From NCBI RefSeq assembly GCF_001751245.1, contig NZ_LJGU01000116.1, positions 1 to 64,000 on the forward strand: a stretch of DNA of 64,000 bases, read 5' to 3'. Positions 44,566-53,732 of this stretch are shown piece by piece. Source of the stretch: Streptomyces oceani. Its GTDB lineage: Bacteria > Actinomycetota > Actinomycetes > Streptomycetales > Streptomycetaceae. The notes beneath the pieces were generated by a model. It worked only from the letters and a program-made list of their open reading frames with translations. It was not told the origin of the DNA and made no database searches. Position numbers and translations under genes: made by a program. Position 1 is the first letter of the stretch. Every line of letters begins with the position of its first letter.

Positions 44566-45624
44566 GTGTTCGCTGCAGAACGTCGCCAATCGATCCTGGA
44601 AATGGTCCGGGCGAACGGAGCCGTGTCGCTCCGTGAGCTGGCCCGAGTCGTGCAGACCTCCGAGGTGACCGTACGCCGTGACGTACGCGCCCTGGAGGCC
44701 GAGGGTCTGCTGGACCGTCGGCACGGAGGGGCGGTGCTCCCGGGAGGTTTCGCCAGAGAGTCGGGCTTTCCACAGAAGGCCCTGTCCGCGCCCGCCGAGA
44801 AGACGGCCATCGCTGACCTCGCCGCCGGTCTGGTGGGGGAGGGAGAGGCGGTGGTGGTCGGCGCGGGTACGACCACCCAGGAGCTGGCCCGGCGGCTGGC
44901 GCGGGTCGCCGGGCTGACCGTCGTCACCAACTCGCTGCTGGTCGCGCAGGCGCTCGCGCACGCCAACCGGGTGGAGGTCGTGATGACCGGCGGCACCCTG
45001 CGCGGCTCCAACTACGCCCTGGTGGGGAGCGGCGCGGAGCAGTCCCTGCAGGGACTGCGGGTCTCCCGCGCCTTCCTGTCCGGCACGGGCCTCACCGCGG
45101 AGCGTGGCCTGTCCACCTCCAACATGCTCTCCGCCAGCATCGACCGGGCGCTCGTACAGGCGGCCTCGGAGGTCGTCGTCCTCGCGGACCACACGAAGCT
45201 CGGCACGGACACCATGTTCCAGACCGTGCCCACGGACACGATGGCGCGGCTGGTGACGGACGAACCGCCGATGGGCGACGGTCGGGCGGCGCGTGAGTTG
45301 CAGGCGCTGGCCGATCAGGGCGTGCAGATAGCGGTCGCCGGCGCTGAGCCGGGCGCGGGCGGTTCCCTGGCGGAGTACGGCACCTCCGGGCGTACGCCGG
45401 GGCACGGCGGTGCGGCGTCCGGGCACGGCACCGGCGGCTCGGTCGCCGCCTCCGGTCCGGTTACCGGGACGGCTCCCGGCCCGGCCGGGGCGCGCCGGGA
45501 GCCGTTGCCCGGCCAGCGGCGTGCCAGGCCGCCGTCGCGCGGGCAGGCCGGGCCGGGAGTCCCGCCCGGGCCCGGGACGCGGGGCGGGCAGCAGTCCTCG
45601 GCGTTGCCGGAGGCGTACCGCTGA
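44566..45624 (+). CDS. DeoR family transcriptional regulator
   Basis: Protein of 352 residues. DeoR winged helix at residues 3-58 (ERRQSILEMVRANGAVSLRE, VVQTSEVTVRRDVRALEAEG) and a DeoR sensor domain (VVVGAGTTTQELARRLARVA, MTGGTLRGSNYALVG, VLADHTKLGTDTMFQ), which binds phosphosugars. The usual length is about 255 residues; the last 80 residues are a Gly/Pro/Arg-rich tail that appears disordered. GTG 44566 lies seven bases after TACGGT, so leaderless. Its target is unknown; the five-site nucleoside palindrome is one candidate because such regulators bind deoxyribose-phosphate-like effectors (speculative). Confidence 0.9.
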   Translation: MFAAERRQSILEMVRANGAVSLRELARVVQTSEVTVRRDVRALEAEGLLDRRHGGAVLPGGFARESGFPQKALSAPAEKTAIADLAAGLVGEGEAVVVGAGTTTQELARRLARVAGLTVVTNSLLVAQALAHANRVEVVMTGGTLRGSNYALVGSGAEQSLQGLRVSRAFLSGTGLTAERGLSTSNMLSASIDRALVQAASEVVVLADHTKLGTDTMFQTVPTDTMARLVTDEPPMGDGRAARELQALADQGVQIAVAGAEPGAGGSLAEYGTSGRTPGHGGAASGHGTGGSVAASGPVTGTAPGPAGARREPLPGQRRARPPSRGQAGPGVPPGPGTRGGQQSSALPEAYR

Positions 45625-45722
45625 CGTGCGGTTGGCATGCTGGTGAGGTGCGGGCTGGCGTGTGGACCCGCCGGACACGGGGACACGTACGCGCCGGGTC
45701 GGGTGACTCGCTCATAAATCGG

Positions 45723-45753
45723 TTGCCTCGTAGGGCACTCGAGCTCCTACGGT
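45723..45753 (+). promoter_or_regulatory. MerR-type promoter (19-bp spacer with dyad)
   Basis: TTGCCT (45723-45728) and TACGGT (45748-45753) are separated by 19 bases, and CGTAGG (45729-45734) / CCTACG (45746-45751) form a dyad between them. That overlong spacer with internal symmetry is the hallmark of MerR-activated promoters. It is upstream of the aldo/keto reductase gene. Confidence 0.6.
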
Positions 45754-45804
45754 CGTGGGCGTGCGCGGTATCCGGCCGCGTGCGTACCTGCCCGGAGGAG
45801 CACG

Positions 45805-46791
45805 ATGACCACTCCCGCCACTCGCCAGCTCGGCGAACTGGCCGTCTCGGCACAGGGCCTGGGCTGCATGGGGATGTCCCACGCCTACGGCGCCTCGGAC
45901 GACCGGCAGTCGATCGAGACCATCAACCATGCGCTGGACAGGGGCGTGACCCTGCTGGACAGCTCGGACTTCTACGGCGCCGGGCACAACGAGGAACTGA
46001 TCGGACGCGCCGTCGCCGTGCGCCGTGCCGACGCGGTGCTGGCGACGAAGTTCGGTTTCGCGAACCAACTCGGCGAGCCCACCGAGATCCGCGGCGACCC
46101 CGAGTACGTACGGCAGGCGTGCGAGGCGTCGTTGCGCCGGCTCGGGGTGGACCACATCGATCTGTACTACCAGCACCGGGTGGATCGACGGGTACCGATC
46201 GAGGAGACGGTCGGTGCGATGGCGGAGCTGGTGACGGCCGGCAAGGTACGTCACCTGGGGTTGTCCGAGGCGAGCGCGGAGACGGTGCGGCGCGCGCACG
46301 CCGTACACCCGATCGCGGCACTACAGAGCGAGTGGTCGCTGTGGACCCGGGACCTGGAGGACGGGATCGCGGCGGCCTGCCGCGAACTGGGCGTGGGCCT
46401 GGTGCCGTTCTCACCGCTCGGCCGTGGCTTCCTGACGGGGCGGTACACCTCGATGGCCGACCTGTCGGAGGACGACGCGCGCCGGGCGAACCCGCGGTTC
46501 GCCGAGGGGAACCTGGACCGGAACCTCGCCATCGCGCGGAGGTTGACCGAGCTGGCCACCGAACGCGGCGTCACCGCAGGACAGTTGGCGCTGGCCTGGG
46601 TACAGCACCAGGGTGCGGACGTGGTGCCGATCCCGGGCACCCGCCGGCTCGCGTACCTGGAGGAGAACCTGGCGGCGCTGGACATCGAACTCTCCGCGGA
46701 GGAGCTGGCGGAGCTGGCCGAGCTGGCGGCACCGGGAAAGGTCGCCGGCGAGCGGTACGACGCGGCCGCCTTGGCGTTCGTCAACGGCTGA
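45805..46791 (+). CDS. Aldo/keto reductase
   Basis: Protein of 328 residues with the (beta/alpha)8 AKR layout. Catalytic Asp and Tyr in [20 protein letters not shown], Lys in [11 protein letters not shown], His in [24 protein letters not shown] site in [18 protein letters not shown]. It reduces aldehydes or ketones with NADPH; resembles YhdN/Tas-like enzymes. ATG 45805 has CGGAGGAG (45793-45800) upstream. The MerR-type promoter implies induction by a toxic or redox-active molecule. Confidence 0.93.
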   Translation: MTTPATRQLGELAVSAQGLGCMGMSHAYGASDDRQSIETINHALDRGVTLLDSSDFYGAGHNEELIGRAVAVRRADAVLATKFGFANQLGEPTEIRGDPEYVRQACEASLRRLGVDHIDLYYQHRVDRRVPIEETVGAMAELVTAGKVRHLGLSEASAETVRRAHAVHPIAALQSEWSLWTRDLEDGIAAACRELGVGLVPFSPLGRGFLTGRYTSMADLSEDDARRANPRFAEGNLDRNLAIARRLTELATERGVTAGQLALAWVQHQGADVVPIPGTRRLAYLEENLAALDIELSAEELAELAELAAPGKVAGERYDAAALAFVNG

Positions 46792-46811
46792 CGGCTGACG
46801 GCTGACGGCTG
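46787..46811. repeat. GGCTGAC tandem repeat at the AKR stop
   Basis: CGGCTGA is repeated three to four times across the end of the aldo/keto reductase gene, so the in-frame stop TGA is followed by further stop copies. Confidence 0.7.
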
Positions 46812-46843
46812 GCCACGCCCACGCCCGCCCCCGCGCACGCGTC

Positions 46844-46886
46844 GGCCCGGAGCGCGAGTGGTGACGCCACCTCGCGCGCCGGGCCG
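46844..46886. terminator. Bidirectional hairpin after AKR and accA2
   Basis: GGCCCGG-AGCGCGAG-TGGTG pairs with CGCCACCTCGCGCGCCGGGCC in a long stem with small internal mismatches. It lies between convergent genes (AKR +, accA2 -). Confidence 0.65.
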
Positions 46887-46909
46887 TGCGTACGGTCGTC
46901 CGCCGCGGA

Positions 46910-48667
46910 TCAGTCCTTGATCTCGCAGATCACCGAGCCTGCCGAGAGCGAGGCCCCGACCTCGGCGGTGAGCCCCTTGACGGTGCCGGCGCGATGGGCG
47001 TTGATCGGCTGCTCCATCTTCATCGCCTCCAGCACGACGACGAGTTCGCCCTCCTCGACCTGCTGCCCCTCCGCCGCCGCGATCTTCACGATGGTGCCCT
47101 GCATCGGCGAGGCCAGGGCGTCCCCGGAGACCGCGGAACCGCCCTTCCGGTTGCTCTTCCGCTTGGGCTTCTTGCTACCGGAGTTCGCCGCCGGCGCGCT
47201 GGCGACGCCCAGCGTGGAGGGCAGCGACACCTCGAGTCGCTTGCCGCCCACCTCGACGACCACCACCTCACGCGCGCCGTCCTCGCCCGCCTCCTCCTCG
47301 GCGCCGGGGGCGGCGAACGGCGGGATCGAGTTGACGAACTCGGTCTCGATCCAGCGGGTGTGCACGGTGAACGGGTCGGCGATGAACGCCGGGTCGGTCA
47401 CCACGGTGCGGTGGAACGGGATCGCCGTCGCCATCCCCTCCACGCGGAACTCCGCGAGCGCGCGGCTCGCCCGCTGCAGCGCCTGTTCCCGGGAGGCACC
47501 GGTGACGATCAGCTTGGCCAGCAGCGAGTCCCAGGCCGGCCCGATGACGCTGCCGCTCTCCACCCCCGCGTCAAGCCGTACTCCGGGGCCGGCGGGCGGG
47601 TCGAAGACGGTGACCGTGCCGGGCGCGGGCAGGAAGTTGCGGCCCGGGTCCTCGCCGTTGATCCGGAACTCGAAGGAGTGGCCACGCACCGCCGGGTCCG
47701 GGTAGTCGAGCGTGCCACCGGAGGCGATCCGGAACATCTCGCGGACCAGGTCGATGCCGGTGACCTCCTCCGTGACCGGATGCTCCACCTGGAGCCGGGT
47801 GTTGACCTCGAGGAACGAGATCGTGCCGTCCTGGCCGACCAGGAACTCACAGGTGCCCGCGCCGACGTAGCCGGCCTCGCGCAGGATCGCCTTGGACGCG
47901 CGGTACAGCTCGGCATTCTGCTCGTCCGTCAGGAACGGCGCGGGCGCCTCCTCGACGAGCTTCTGGTGGCGACGCTGTAGCGAACAGTCCCGGGTGGAGA
48001 CGACCACCACGTTGCCGTGCTGGTCGGCCAGGCACTGTGTCTCCACGTGTCGCGGCCGGTCCAGGTAGCGCTCCACGAAGCACTCGCCACGCCCGAACGC
48101 GGCCACCGCCTCGCGTACCGCCGACTCGTACAGCTCCGGCACCTCGTCCAGGTCGCGGGCGACCTTCAGGCCACGACCGCCGCCGCCGAACGCCGCCTTC
48201 ACGGCGATCGGCAGCCCGTGCTCGCGGGCGAACTCCACCACCTCGTCCGCACCACTCACCGGGTCCTTCGTGCCCGCGACGAGCGGCGCCCCGGCCCGTT
48301 CGGCGATGTGCCGGGCGGCGACCTTGTCGCCCAGGTCGCGAATGGCCTGCGGCGGCGGGCCGATCCAGGTGATGCCGGCGTCCAGTACGGCCTGGGCGAA
48401 CTCGGCGTTCTCGGACAGGAAGCCGTATCCGGGGTGGACGGCGTCCGCGCCGGACTCGGCGGCGGCGTTCAGCACCTTGCCGACGTCCAGGTAGCTGGCG
48501 GCCGGGGTGTCACCGCCCAGGGCGTACGCCTCGTCGGCCGTCCGGACGTGCAGCGCGTCCCGGTCCGGTTCCGCGTATACGGCGACGCTCGCGAGACCGG
48601 CGTCCCGGCAGGCACGGGCTACCCGGACAGCGATCTCGCCACGGTTGGCGATGAGCACCTTGCGCAC
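46910..48667 (-). CDS. accA2: Biotin carboxylase/BCCP alpha chain of acyl-CoA carboxylase
   Basis: Protein of 585 residues. Biotin carboxylase N-domain [23 protein letters not shown]-grasp ([16 protein letters not shown]), [15 protein letters not shown], then a C-terminal biotinyl domain with the biotin Lys in [16 protein letters not shown]. It carboxylates biotin for the beta chain PccB (50816-52411). GTG 48667 has GAGGAGGGAG just upstream on the minus strand and a -10 TAAACT (48699-48694). S. coelicolor AccA1/AccA2 are near-identical in role; which one cannot be told. Supplies malonyl- and methylmalonyl-CoA for lipids and polyketides. Confidence 0.94.
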   Translation of the reverse strand: MRKVLIANRGEIAVRVARACRDAGLASVAVYAEPDRDALHVRTADEAYALGGDTPAASYLDVGKVLNAAAESGADAVHPGYGFLSENAEFAQAVLDAGITWIGPPPQAIRDLGDKVAARHIAERAGAPLVAGTKDPVSGADEVVEFAREHGLPIAVKAAFGGGGRGLKVARDLDEVPELYESAVREAVAAFGRGECFVERYLDRPRHVETQCLADQHGNVVVVSTRDCSLQRRHQKLVEEAPAPFLTDEQNAELYRASKAILREAGYVGAGTCEFLVGQDGTISFLEVNTRLQVEHPVTEEVTGIDLVREMFRIASGGTLDYPDPAVRGHSFEFRINGEDPGRNFLPAPGTVTVFDPPAGPGVRLDAGVESGSVIGPAWDSLLAKLIVTGASREQALQRASRALAEFRVEGMATAIPFHRTVVTDPAFIADPFTVHTRWIETEFVNSIPPFAAPGAEEEAGEDGAREVVVVEVGGKRLEVSLPSTLGVASAPAANSGSKKPKRKSNRKGGSAVSGDALASPMQGTIVKIAAAEGQQVEEGELVVVLEAMKMEQPINAHRAGTVKGLTAEVGASLSAGSVICEIKD

Positions 48668-49070
48668 GATGACTCCCTCCTCGAAACAAGGTGAGTTTAG
48701 GTAGTGGTGACACCTCACGCCGAGGTATACACCGGGGTGAGCTTGCCCACAGGAGCAAGCCGAAAGGGCCCGTGGAGCCCCCGTTGTCCCTTGTCTCTCC
48801 ACGGTACGCCGGGTTTTGCGGACTACTGGCGTGGTGCGTCACGGTTTAGGGACACGATTGGAACAGGCTGCGCCGATGAGACATTCGGTTGTGGGATTCC
48901 CACGAACGCGCTTCACATTCTTTAGTCGGCCCTCCTGACCCGGAGCCGCCGTTCCGAGACGAGGCGCGGAGATTTGTCACCGGACTCTTGTCGCCTTCCT
49001 TACCCGTGAGTAGCGTTCGCCGTGCTGTGTGTACGTACTCGGTCAGGACGACAGAAGAAGGTGGGGCGGG
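48668..49070. promoter_or_regulatory. Divergent region upstream of accA2 and a membrane protein
   Basis: In these 403 bases no protein is evident. Toward accA2 lie -10 TAAACT (48699-48694) and inverted GTGAG (48691-48695) / CTCAC (48714-48718), with a further GGTGAG near 48736. Toward the membrane gene, -35 TTGTCG (48988-48993) and -10 TAGCGT (49011-49016) are 17 bases apart. The centre is AT-richer than average. Confidence 0.55.
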
Positions 49071-49610
49071 GTGGCGCGCAGACCCGTAGCCGTGGTTGGT
49101 GCACTGGTGCTGCTGGTGGAAGCCGTCGGGATGGTGCTCATCCACCTCTTCCTCAGCATGGTCGTGGACGATCAGCAGATGTCCCTGGCCGGCCTGGAAC
49201 CGCGTTCCATGACGGTGGGCACCGTCGTCGGCGGCGCCGTGTTCGGCGGCTATCTGCTGTTGTGCGCCGGGGTGTTGCTGCACATGGCCATTCGCGATCG
49301 GCCGCCCCGGCACTTTCTGCGCATCGTGCTGATCAGCGCCGCGGTCGTGCACGGGCTCCTCGGGGCGTTCTCCGTCGGCCTGGTGGGCTGGACCGCGTTC
49401 CTCTTCATGATGCTGGTGCTCGCGCTGCTGGTGTGGTCCCTGGTGGCGTACGGCGAACGGGGCGGCACGGAGGGGCGGAGCGCTCCCGGGCACGGCCCTG
49501 GTGGGCAGGGCCCCGCTGGGCACGACCCCGCCGGGCAGGGTGGTTCCGGTTCCGGCGGAGACGCGGCCGGCCGCCCCGTCTCCGTCACGCCGAAGCCCAC
49601 AGGTCCGTGA
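49071..49610 (+). CDS. Four-helix membrane protein, unknown function
   Basis: Protein of 179 residues. Four membrane helices are visible ([76 protein letters not shown]) followed by a Gly/Pro/His-rich tail of about 50 residues. I cannot place it in a named family, though a protein here is shared by streptomycetes. GTG 49071 is preferred; the frame is open to 49029. Its end overlaps the maf gene by 26 bases in opposite orientation. Confidence 0.7.
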   Translation: MARRPVAVVGALVLLVEAVGMVLIHLFLSMVVDDQQMSLAGLEPRSMTVGTVVGGAVFGGYLLLCAGVLLHMAIRDRPPRHFLRIVLISAAVVHGLLGAFSVGLVGWTAFLFMMLVLALLVWSLVAYGERGGTEGRSAPGHGPGGQGPAGHDPAGQGGSGSGGDAAGRPVSVTPKPTGP

Positions 49611-50229
49611 TCCGCACGCCCAACTCGCCCAACAGTCGGCGTAGCAGCGGCAGGGACAGCCCCAGCACGTTGCCGTGATCACCCTCGATGCCGTCCACGA
49701 ACGGCCCGGACAGGCCGTCGAGGGTGAACGCCCCCGCGACGTGCAGCGGTTCGCCGGCCGCGACGTAGGCGGCGATCTCCGTGTCCGTCGGCTCACCGAA
49801 GTGCACGACGGTGCCCGCGCTGGCGGACGTACGGCTGCCGGTGGCCGTGTCGATCACGCAGTGGCCGGTGCGGAGCACCCCGGAACGCCCCCGCATGGCC
49901 TTCCAGCGCGCCGTGGCGTCCTCCGCGTCCGCGGGCTTTCCGAGCGCCTCGCCGTCCAGGTCCAGCACCGAGTCGCAGCCGACGACCAGCGCCCCGGAGG
50001 CCTCCGGCAGCCCGGCCACCGCGGCTGCCTTGGCCCGCGCCAGCACCAGCGCCAGGCCCTCGGGGTCCGGTGCGGTCAGCGCGTCCTCGTCGACGCCGCT
50101 GACGATCACGTCCGGCGCCAGCCCGGCCTGTCGCAACAACCCGAGGCGGGCGGGGGACTTGGAGGCCAGCACCAGGCGGCGCGCGGGTTGACCGGGACGC
50201 CCGGCCGTGGCGTGTGATTCGGAGTGCAT
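49585..50229 (-). CDS. Maf-family nucleotide pyrophosphatase
   Basis: Protein of 214 residues. [19 protein letters not shown] is the start signature (SxSPxR), [18 protein letters not shown] the Asp of the active site, and [20 protein letters not shown] the C-terminal signature. Maf proteins hydrolyse non-canonical or modified nucleoside triphosphates and limit cell division in some bacteria. ATG 50229 lies six bases after TACGAT, so leaderless. It is downstream of the mmpB gene on the same strand. Confidence 0.93.
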   Translation of the reverse strand: MHSESHATAGRPGQPARRLVLASKSPARLGLLRQAGLAPDVIVSGVDEDALTAPDPEGLALVLARAKAAAVAGLPEASGALVVGCDSVLDLDGEALGKPADAEDATARWKAMRGRSGVLRTGHCVIDTATGSRTSASAGTVVHFGEPTDTEIAAYVAAGEPLHVAGAFTLDGLSGPFVDGIEGDHGNVLGLSLPLLRRLLGELGVRITDLWASA

Positions 50230-50316
50230 GCCGTCATCGTAATGAGCGCGCGTCCCGTGCGGTCGCGCGCCGGCGCCCGTACGTCGCCAGTCAGCGCCGC
50301 CAGCCAGCGCGGGCCG

Positions 50317-50445
50317 TCAGCGCAGGCCGGACAGCAGCAGTGCCGCCACGAACGCGACGGCGAGCAGCCAGCCGAGTCGACGGAGCATCGCCTGGGCGGA
50401 CCGCAGCTCCTCCGTCGGCTCGTCACGGGGATCGGACCAGAGCAT
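50317..50445 (-). CDS. mmpB: Morphogenic membrane protein MmpB, 42 residues
   Basis: A small frame encodes a 42-residue protein that opens MLWSDPRDEPTEELRSAQAM and then continues LRRLGWLLAVAFVAALLLSG before ending. The acidic N-terminus and a single C-terminal membrane helix match what I remember of actinobacterial MmpB, a conserved small membrane protein implicated in Streptomyces growth and morphology. It is between accE and maf on the minus strand, the position where such a gene is expected. ATG 50445 is seven bases after CACCAT. I am confident of the frame, less so of the detailed function. Confidence 0.8.
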   Translation of the reverse strand: MLWSDPRDEPTEELRSAQAMLRRLGWLLAVAFVAALLLSGLR

Positions 50446-50471
50446 GCGTCCGATGGTGCCGCCTCACCGAC

Positions 50472-50505
50472 GTGGTCGCCTGAGTACGGATACTCAGGCG
50501 ACCAC
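50472..50505. terminator. 15-bp perfect hairpin between accE and mmpB
   Basis: GTGGTCGCCTGAGTA (50472-50486), loop CGGA, then TACTCAGGCGACCAC (50491-50505): a perfect 15-bp stem. It is 68 bases downstream of the accE stop, so is most simply the terminator of the pccB-accE transcript. Its length and position just before the mmpB promoter also allow an operator role. Confidence 0.6.
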
Positions 50506-50572
50506 CGAAATCCGTACGGCGGGCGCACCGTCCCACGGGCCGGGCCCGGCCCGCCGCGGTTCGGTTCGCCGC

Positions 50573-50779
50573 TCAGCCGGGCCAGTAGGCCGTGCGCCAG
50601 GCGCGCGGGCCGGGCCGGGGCAGTCGTGCGCGGTGTGGGACGGAGCGCGCGGGGTCGGACCACTCCGTGGGCGGCTGACCCCCGGACCCCTCGAGCGGCG
50701 AGACCGCGCGGGCCCGTACGACCGCGAGGGCGGCGGCGAGTTCCTCGGGGGTGGGATTGCCGCGTACGACCTTGATCAT
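50573..50779 (-). CDS. accE: Acyl-CoA carboxylase epsilon subunit
   Basis: Protein of 68 residues: MIKVVRGNPTPEELAAALAV is the hallmark N-terminus of AccE, followed by a variable linker and WRTAYWPG at the end. In S. coelicolor small epsilon subunits raise carboxylase activity of the alpha-beta complex. ATG 50779 has AAAGGACG upstream and lies 36 bases after pccB, so the two are co-transcribed. Confidence 0.93.
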   Translation of the reverse strand: MIKVVRGNPTPEELAAALAVVRARAVSPLEGSGGQPPTEWSDPARSVPHRARLPRPGPRAWRTAYWPG

Positions 50780-50815
50780 GGTGACGTCCTTTCTGCGGGG
50801 ACGACTGGCGGCCCG

Positions 50816-52411
50816 CTACAGCGGGATGTTGCCGTGCTTCTTCGGGGGCAGCTGTGCCCGCTTGGTGCGGAGCGTGCGCAGCCCACGGGTGATGTGGCGC
50901 CGGGTCTCGGACGGCATGATCACGGCGTCCACATACCCACGTTCAGCCGCGACATACGGATTCAGCAGGGTGTCCTCGTACTCCTGGGTCAGCTCCGCCC
51001 GCAGCTCCTCCGTACGCTCCGGGGAACCGGCGTCGGCCAGCCGCTTGCGGTGCAGGATGTTCACCGCGCCCTGTGCGCCCATCACGGCGATCTGGGCGGT
51101 CGGCCAGGCGAAGTTCAGGTCCGCGCCGAGGTGCTTGGACCCCATGACGTCGTACGCGCCGCCGAACGCCTTGCGAGTGATCACGGTGATCAGCGGGACG
51201 GTGGCCTCCGCGTACGCGAAGATCAGCTTGGCGCCCCGCCGGATGATCCCGTCGTACTCCTGGTCCGTGCCGGGCAGGAAGCCGGGCACGTCCACGAAGG
51301 TCAGCACCGGGATGTTGTACGCGTCGCAGGTGCGGACGAAGCGCGCCGCCTTCTCGCTCGCGTCGATGTCCAGGCAACCGGCCAGCTGCATCGGCTGGTT
51401 GGCCACCACACCGACCGACTGGCCCTCGACCCGGCCGAAACCGGTGATGATGTTGGGGGCGAACAGCGGCTGGTTCTCCAGGAACTCGGAGTCGTCCAGC
51501 ACGTGTTCGATCGCGCTGTGCATGTCGTACGGCTGGTTCGCCGAGTCCGGGATCAGGGTGTCCAACTCCCGGTCCTCGTCCGAGGTCTCCAGGTCCGCCT
51601 CCTCGGGGAAGACGGGCGGCTCGGAGAGGTTGTTGCTGGGCAGGTAGGACAGCAGCGCCTTGACATGGTCGATGGCGTCCTTCTCGTCGCCCGCGAGGTG
51701 ATGTGCCACGCCGGAGGTGGTGTTGTGCGTACGGGCGCCGCCCAGCTCCTCGAAACCGACGTCCTCGCCGGTCACGGTCTTGATCACGTCCGGTCCGGTG
51801 ATGAACATGTGTGAGCTCTGGTCCACCATCACCGTGAAGTCGGTGATCGCCGGGGAGTAGACCGCGCCGCCTGCGCACGGCCCCATGATGAGGCTGATCT
51901 GCGGGATCACTCCGGAAGCGTGCACGTTCCGCCGGAAGATCTCCGCGAACAGGCCCAGCGCGGTGACCCCTTCCTGGATACGGGCCCCGCCACCGTCGTT
52001 GATGCCGATCACCGGACAGCCGGTACGCATCGCGAAGTCCATCACCTTGACGATCTTCTCGCCGTAGACCTCGCCCAGTGAGCCGCCGAAGATCGTGAAG
52101 TCCTGGGAGTACACGCAGACCGGACGGCCGTCCACCGTGCCGTAGCCGGTCACCACACCGTCGCCGTACGGCCGGTTGCGCTCGATGCCGAACGCGGTCG
52201 ACCGGTGCCGGGCGAACTCGTCGAGTTCGGTGAACGAGCCCTCGTCCAGGAGCAGCTCGACCCGCTCGCGGGCGGTGAGCTTGCCCTTGGCGTGCTGCTT
52301 CTCCACGGCGCGCTCGGAGCCGGCGTGCACGGCCTCGGCCGTACGCCGCTGGAAATCCGCGATCTTGCCCGCGGTCGTATGGATGTCGGGGCTGCTCTCC
52401 TGCTCGGACAC
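50816..52411 (-). CDS. pccB: Acyl-CoA carboxylase beta chain (carboxyltransferase)
   Basis: Protein of 531 residues. [71 protein letters not shown] and [20 protein letters not shown] are the carboxyltransferase motifs of propionyl/acetyl-CoA carboxylase beta. It transfers CO2 from biotin on AccA2 to propionyl- or acetyl-CoA. GTG 52411 has AGGAG upstream. With accE it forms one unit; divergent from birA, which activates the alpha chain by biotin attachment. Confidence 0.95.
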   Translation of the reverse strand: MSEQESSPDIHTTAGKIADFQRRTAEAVHAGSERAVEKQHAKGKLTARERVELLLDEGSFTELDEFARHRSTAFGIERNRPYGDGVVTGYGTVDGRPVCVYSQDFTIFGGSLGEVYGEKIVKVMDFAMRTGCPVIGINDGGGARIQEGVTALGLFAEIFRRNVHASGVIPQISLIMGPCAGGAVYSPAITDFTVMVDQSSHMFITGPDVIKTVTGEDVGFEELGGARTHNTTSGVAHHLAGDEKDAIDHVKALLSYLPSNNLSEPPVFPEEADLETSDEDRELDTLIPDSANQPYDMHSAIEHVLDDSEFLENQPLFAPNIITGFGRVEGQSVGVVANQPMQLAGCLDIDASEKAARFVRTCDAYNIPVLTFVDVPGFLPGTDQEYDGIIRRGAKLIFAYAEATVPLITVITRKAFGGAYDVMGSKHLGADLNFAWPTAQIAVMGAQGAVNILHRKRLADAGSPERTEELRAELTQEYEDTLLNPYVAAERGYVDAVIMPSETRRHITRGLRTLRTKRAQLPPKKHGNIPL

Positions 52412-52574
52412 GGCCGGCGGCTCCTACTCGTTTCGGGGGCGGCTTCGGGACTGCTGGTCCTCATCGGGGGCTACTGGTTCGTAGGGTATCCGCGCGAGCG
52501 GGCCTCGAAGCTGCGGCGTTGGCCACACTCCCGCCCGTCCGCGACGGGTGCCCGTGCGCACTTACGCTTTCAGC

Positions 52575-53483
52575 ATGGTTCCGAATCCGCCCGCCGAGAG
52601 CCCCGGCAACCGCTGGTCCGACCTCGACCGTCCGCCGCTCAACGCCATGTCGCTGCGCCGTGCCCTGGTGCGGCGGGGCGCCGCACCCGCCGCACCCGCC
52701 GCACCCGCCGAGTCCGCCGCGACGCTGTGGACCTCGCTGGAGGTGGTGCAGAGCGTCGGCTCCACCAACACCGAACTGGTGTCCCGTGCCCGCGCCGGCG
52801 ACGCTCAGCCGGGCACGGTGCTCCTCGCGGAGGAACAGCGCAGCGGCCGGGGCCGGTTGGACCGGGGATGGTCGGCGCCGGCCCGCTCCGGGATCTTCTG
52901 TTCCGTACTCCTCGCTCCCGCCGCCCCCGTCGAGCGCTGGGGCTGGCTCCCGCTGCTCGCCGGTGTGGCGGTGGCCACCGCGCTGGCCCGGGCCGCGGGC
53001 GTGGACACCGCGCTCAAGTGGCCCAACGACGTGTTGGTCGAGATCGACGGCGAGGAACGCAAGATCGGCGGCATCCTCGCGGAGAGCGTGGACACCGAGC
53101 GGGTGGTTCTCGGCTTCGGGTTGAACGTCTCGTTGCGCGCCGAGGAGCTGCCGGTCGACCGCGCCGGTTCACTAGCGCTCGCGGGGGCGCGCGGCACCGA
53201 CCGTGATCCGTTGGTGCGCGCGGTGTTGCGAGCGCTGGCGGACTGGTACGCCCGGTGGGACCACGCGCACGGCGATCCCGCGGCCAGCGGGATGCAAGAG
53301 GCGTACGCGGCCGGATGCGCCACGCTGGGCCGGCGCGTACGGGCGGAGCTGCCCGGCGACGAGTCGCTGACCGGTGAGGCGGTCGCCCTAGACGGCGACG
53401 GGCGGCTGGTGCTGGCCTCGGGCGACGGCGTGCAGCGTCCGATCGGGGCAGGCGACATCGTGCACCTGAGAGCGGCGGACTGA
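52575..53483 (+). CDS. birA: Biotin-[acetyl-CoA carboxylase] ligase
   Basis: Protein of 302 residues. VGSTNTELVSRA, EEQRSGRGRLDRGWSAP (GRGR biotinyl-AMP loop), ALKWPNDVLVEIDGEERKIG and GFGLNVS are BirA/LplA-fold ligase motifs, with a C-terminal beta barrel. It lacks the N-terminal DNA-binding domain of E. coli BirA. ATG 52575 lies six bases after TACGCT (52563-52568), so leaderless. A 9-base repeat gives the AAP repeats near residue 40. It biotinylates AccA2 and similar carriers. Divergent from pccB. Confidence 0.94.
   Translation: MVPNPPAESPGNRWSDLDRPPLNAMSLRRALVRRGAAPAAPAAPAESAATLWTSLEVVQSVGSTNTELVSRARAGDAQPGTVLLAEEQRSGRGRLDRGWSAPARSGIFCSVLLAPAAPVERWGWLPLLAGVAVATALARAAGVDTALKWPNDVLVEIDGEERKIGGILAESVDTERVVLGFGLNVSLRAEELPVDRAGSLALAGARGTDRDPLVRAVLRALADWYARWDHAHGDPAASGMQEAYAAGCATLGRRVRAELPGDESLTGEAVALDGDGRLVLASGDGVQRPIGAGDIVHLRAAD
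52680..52712. repeat. GCACCCGCC tandem repeat inside birA
   Basis: Three to four in-frame copies of GCACCCGCC encode repeated Ala-Pro-Ala residues before the catalytic domain of the biotin ligase, a length-variable linker. Confidence 0.7.
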
Positions 53484-53580
53484 CGTACGGGGCGGGGAGC
53501 CCCCTGGGCCCCGAGGGCTCGGGACCTCGGGACCTCGGGACCTCGGGAATCCAAGACCTCAAGAACCCGGGACCTCGGGC
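53484..53580. repeat. GGGACCTC tandem repeat after birA
   Basis: GGGACCTC occurs three times in tandem between 53520 and 53545 and once more near 53569, with degenerate copies (CAAGACCTC) between. A GGGGAGCCCC palindrome just after the birA stop may terminate transcription. No gene is seen in the 249 bases to the cyclase. Confidence 0.6.
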
Positions 53581-53732
53581 CGTCATGGCCCCCGGGCGGG
53601 AATCGGGTGCGACCCGTTCCGCCGAGGCGACGGTGAGCAGCCGCACGCCTGCCGTAGGGTGGGCGACGGCAGTCAGGGAAGAGAACGGAAGGGCAGTGCA
53701 CAGGGGCGACCGAACCTGGCAAGGGGCGGGCA

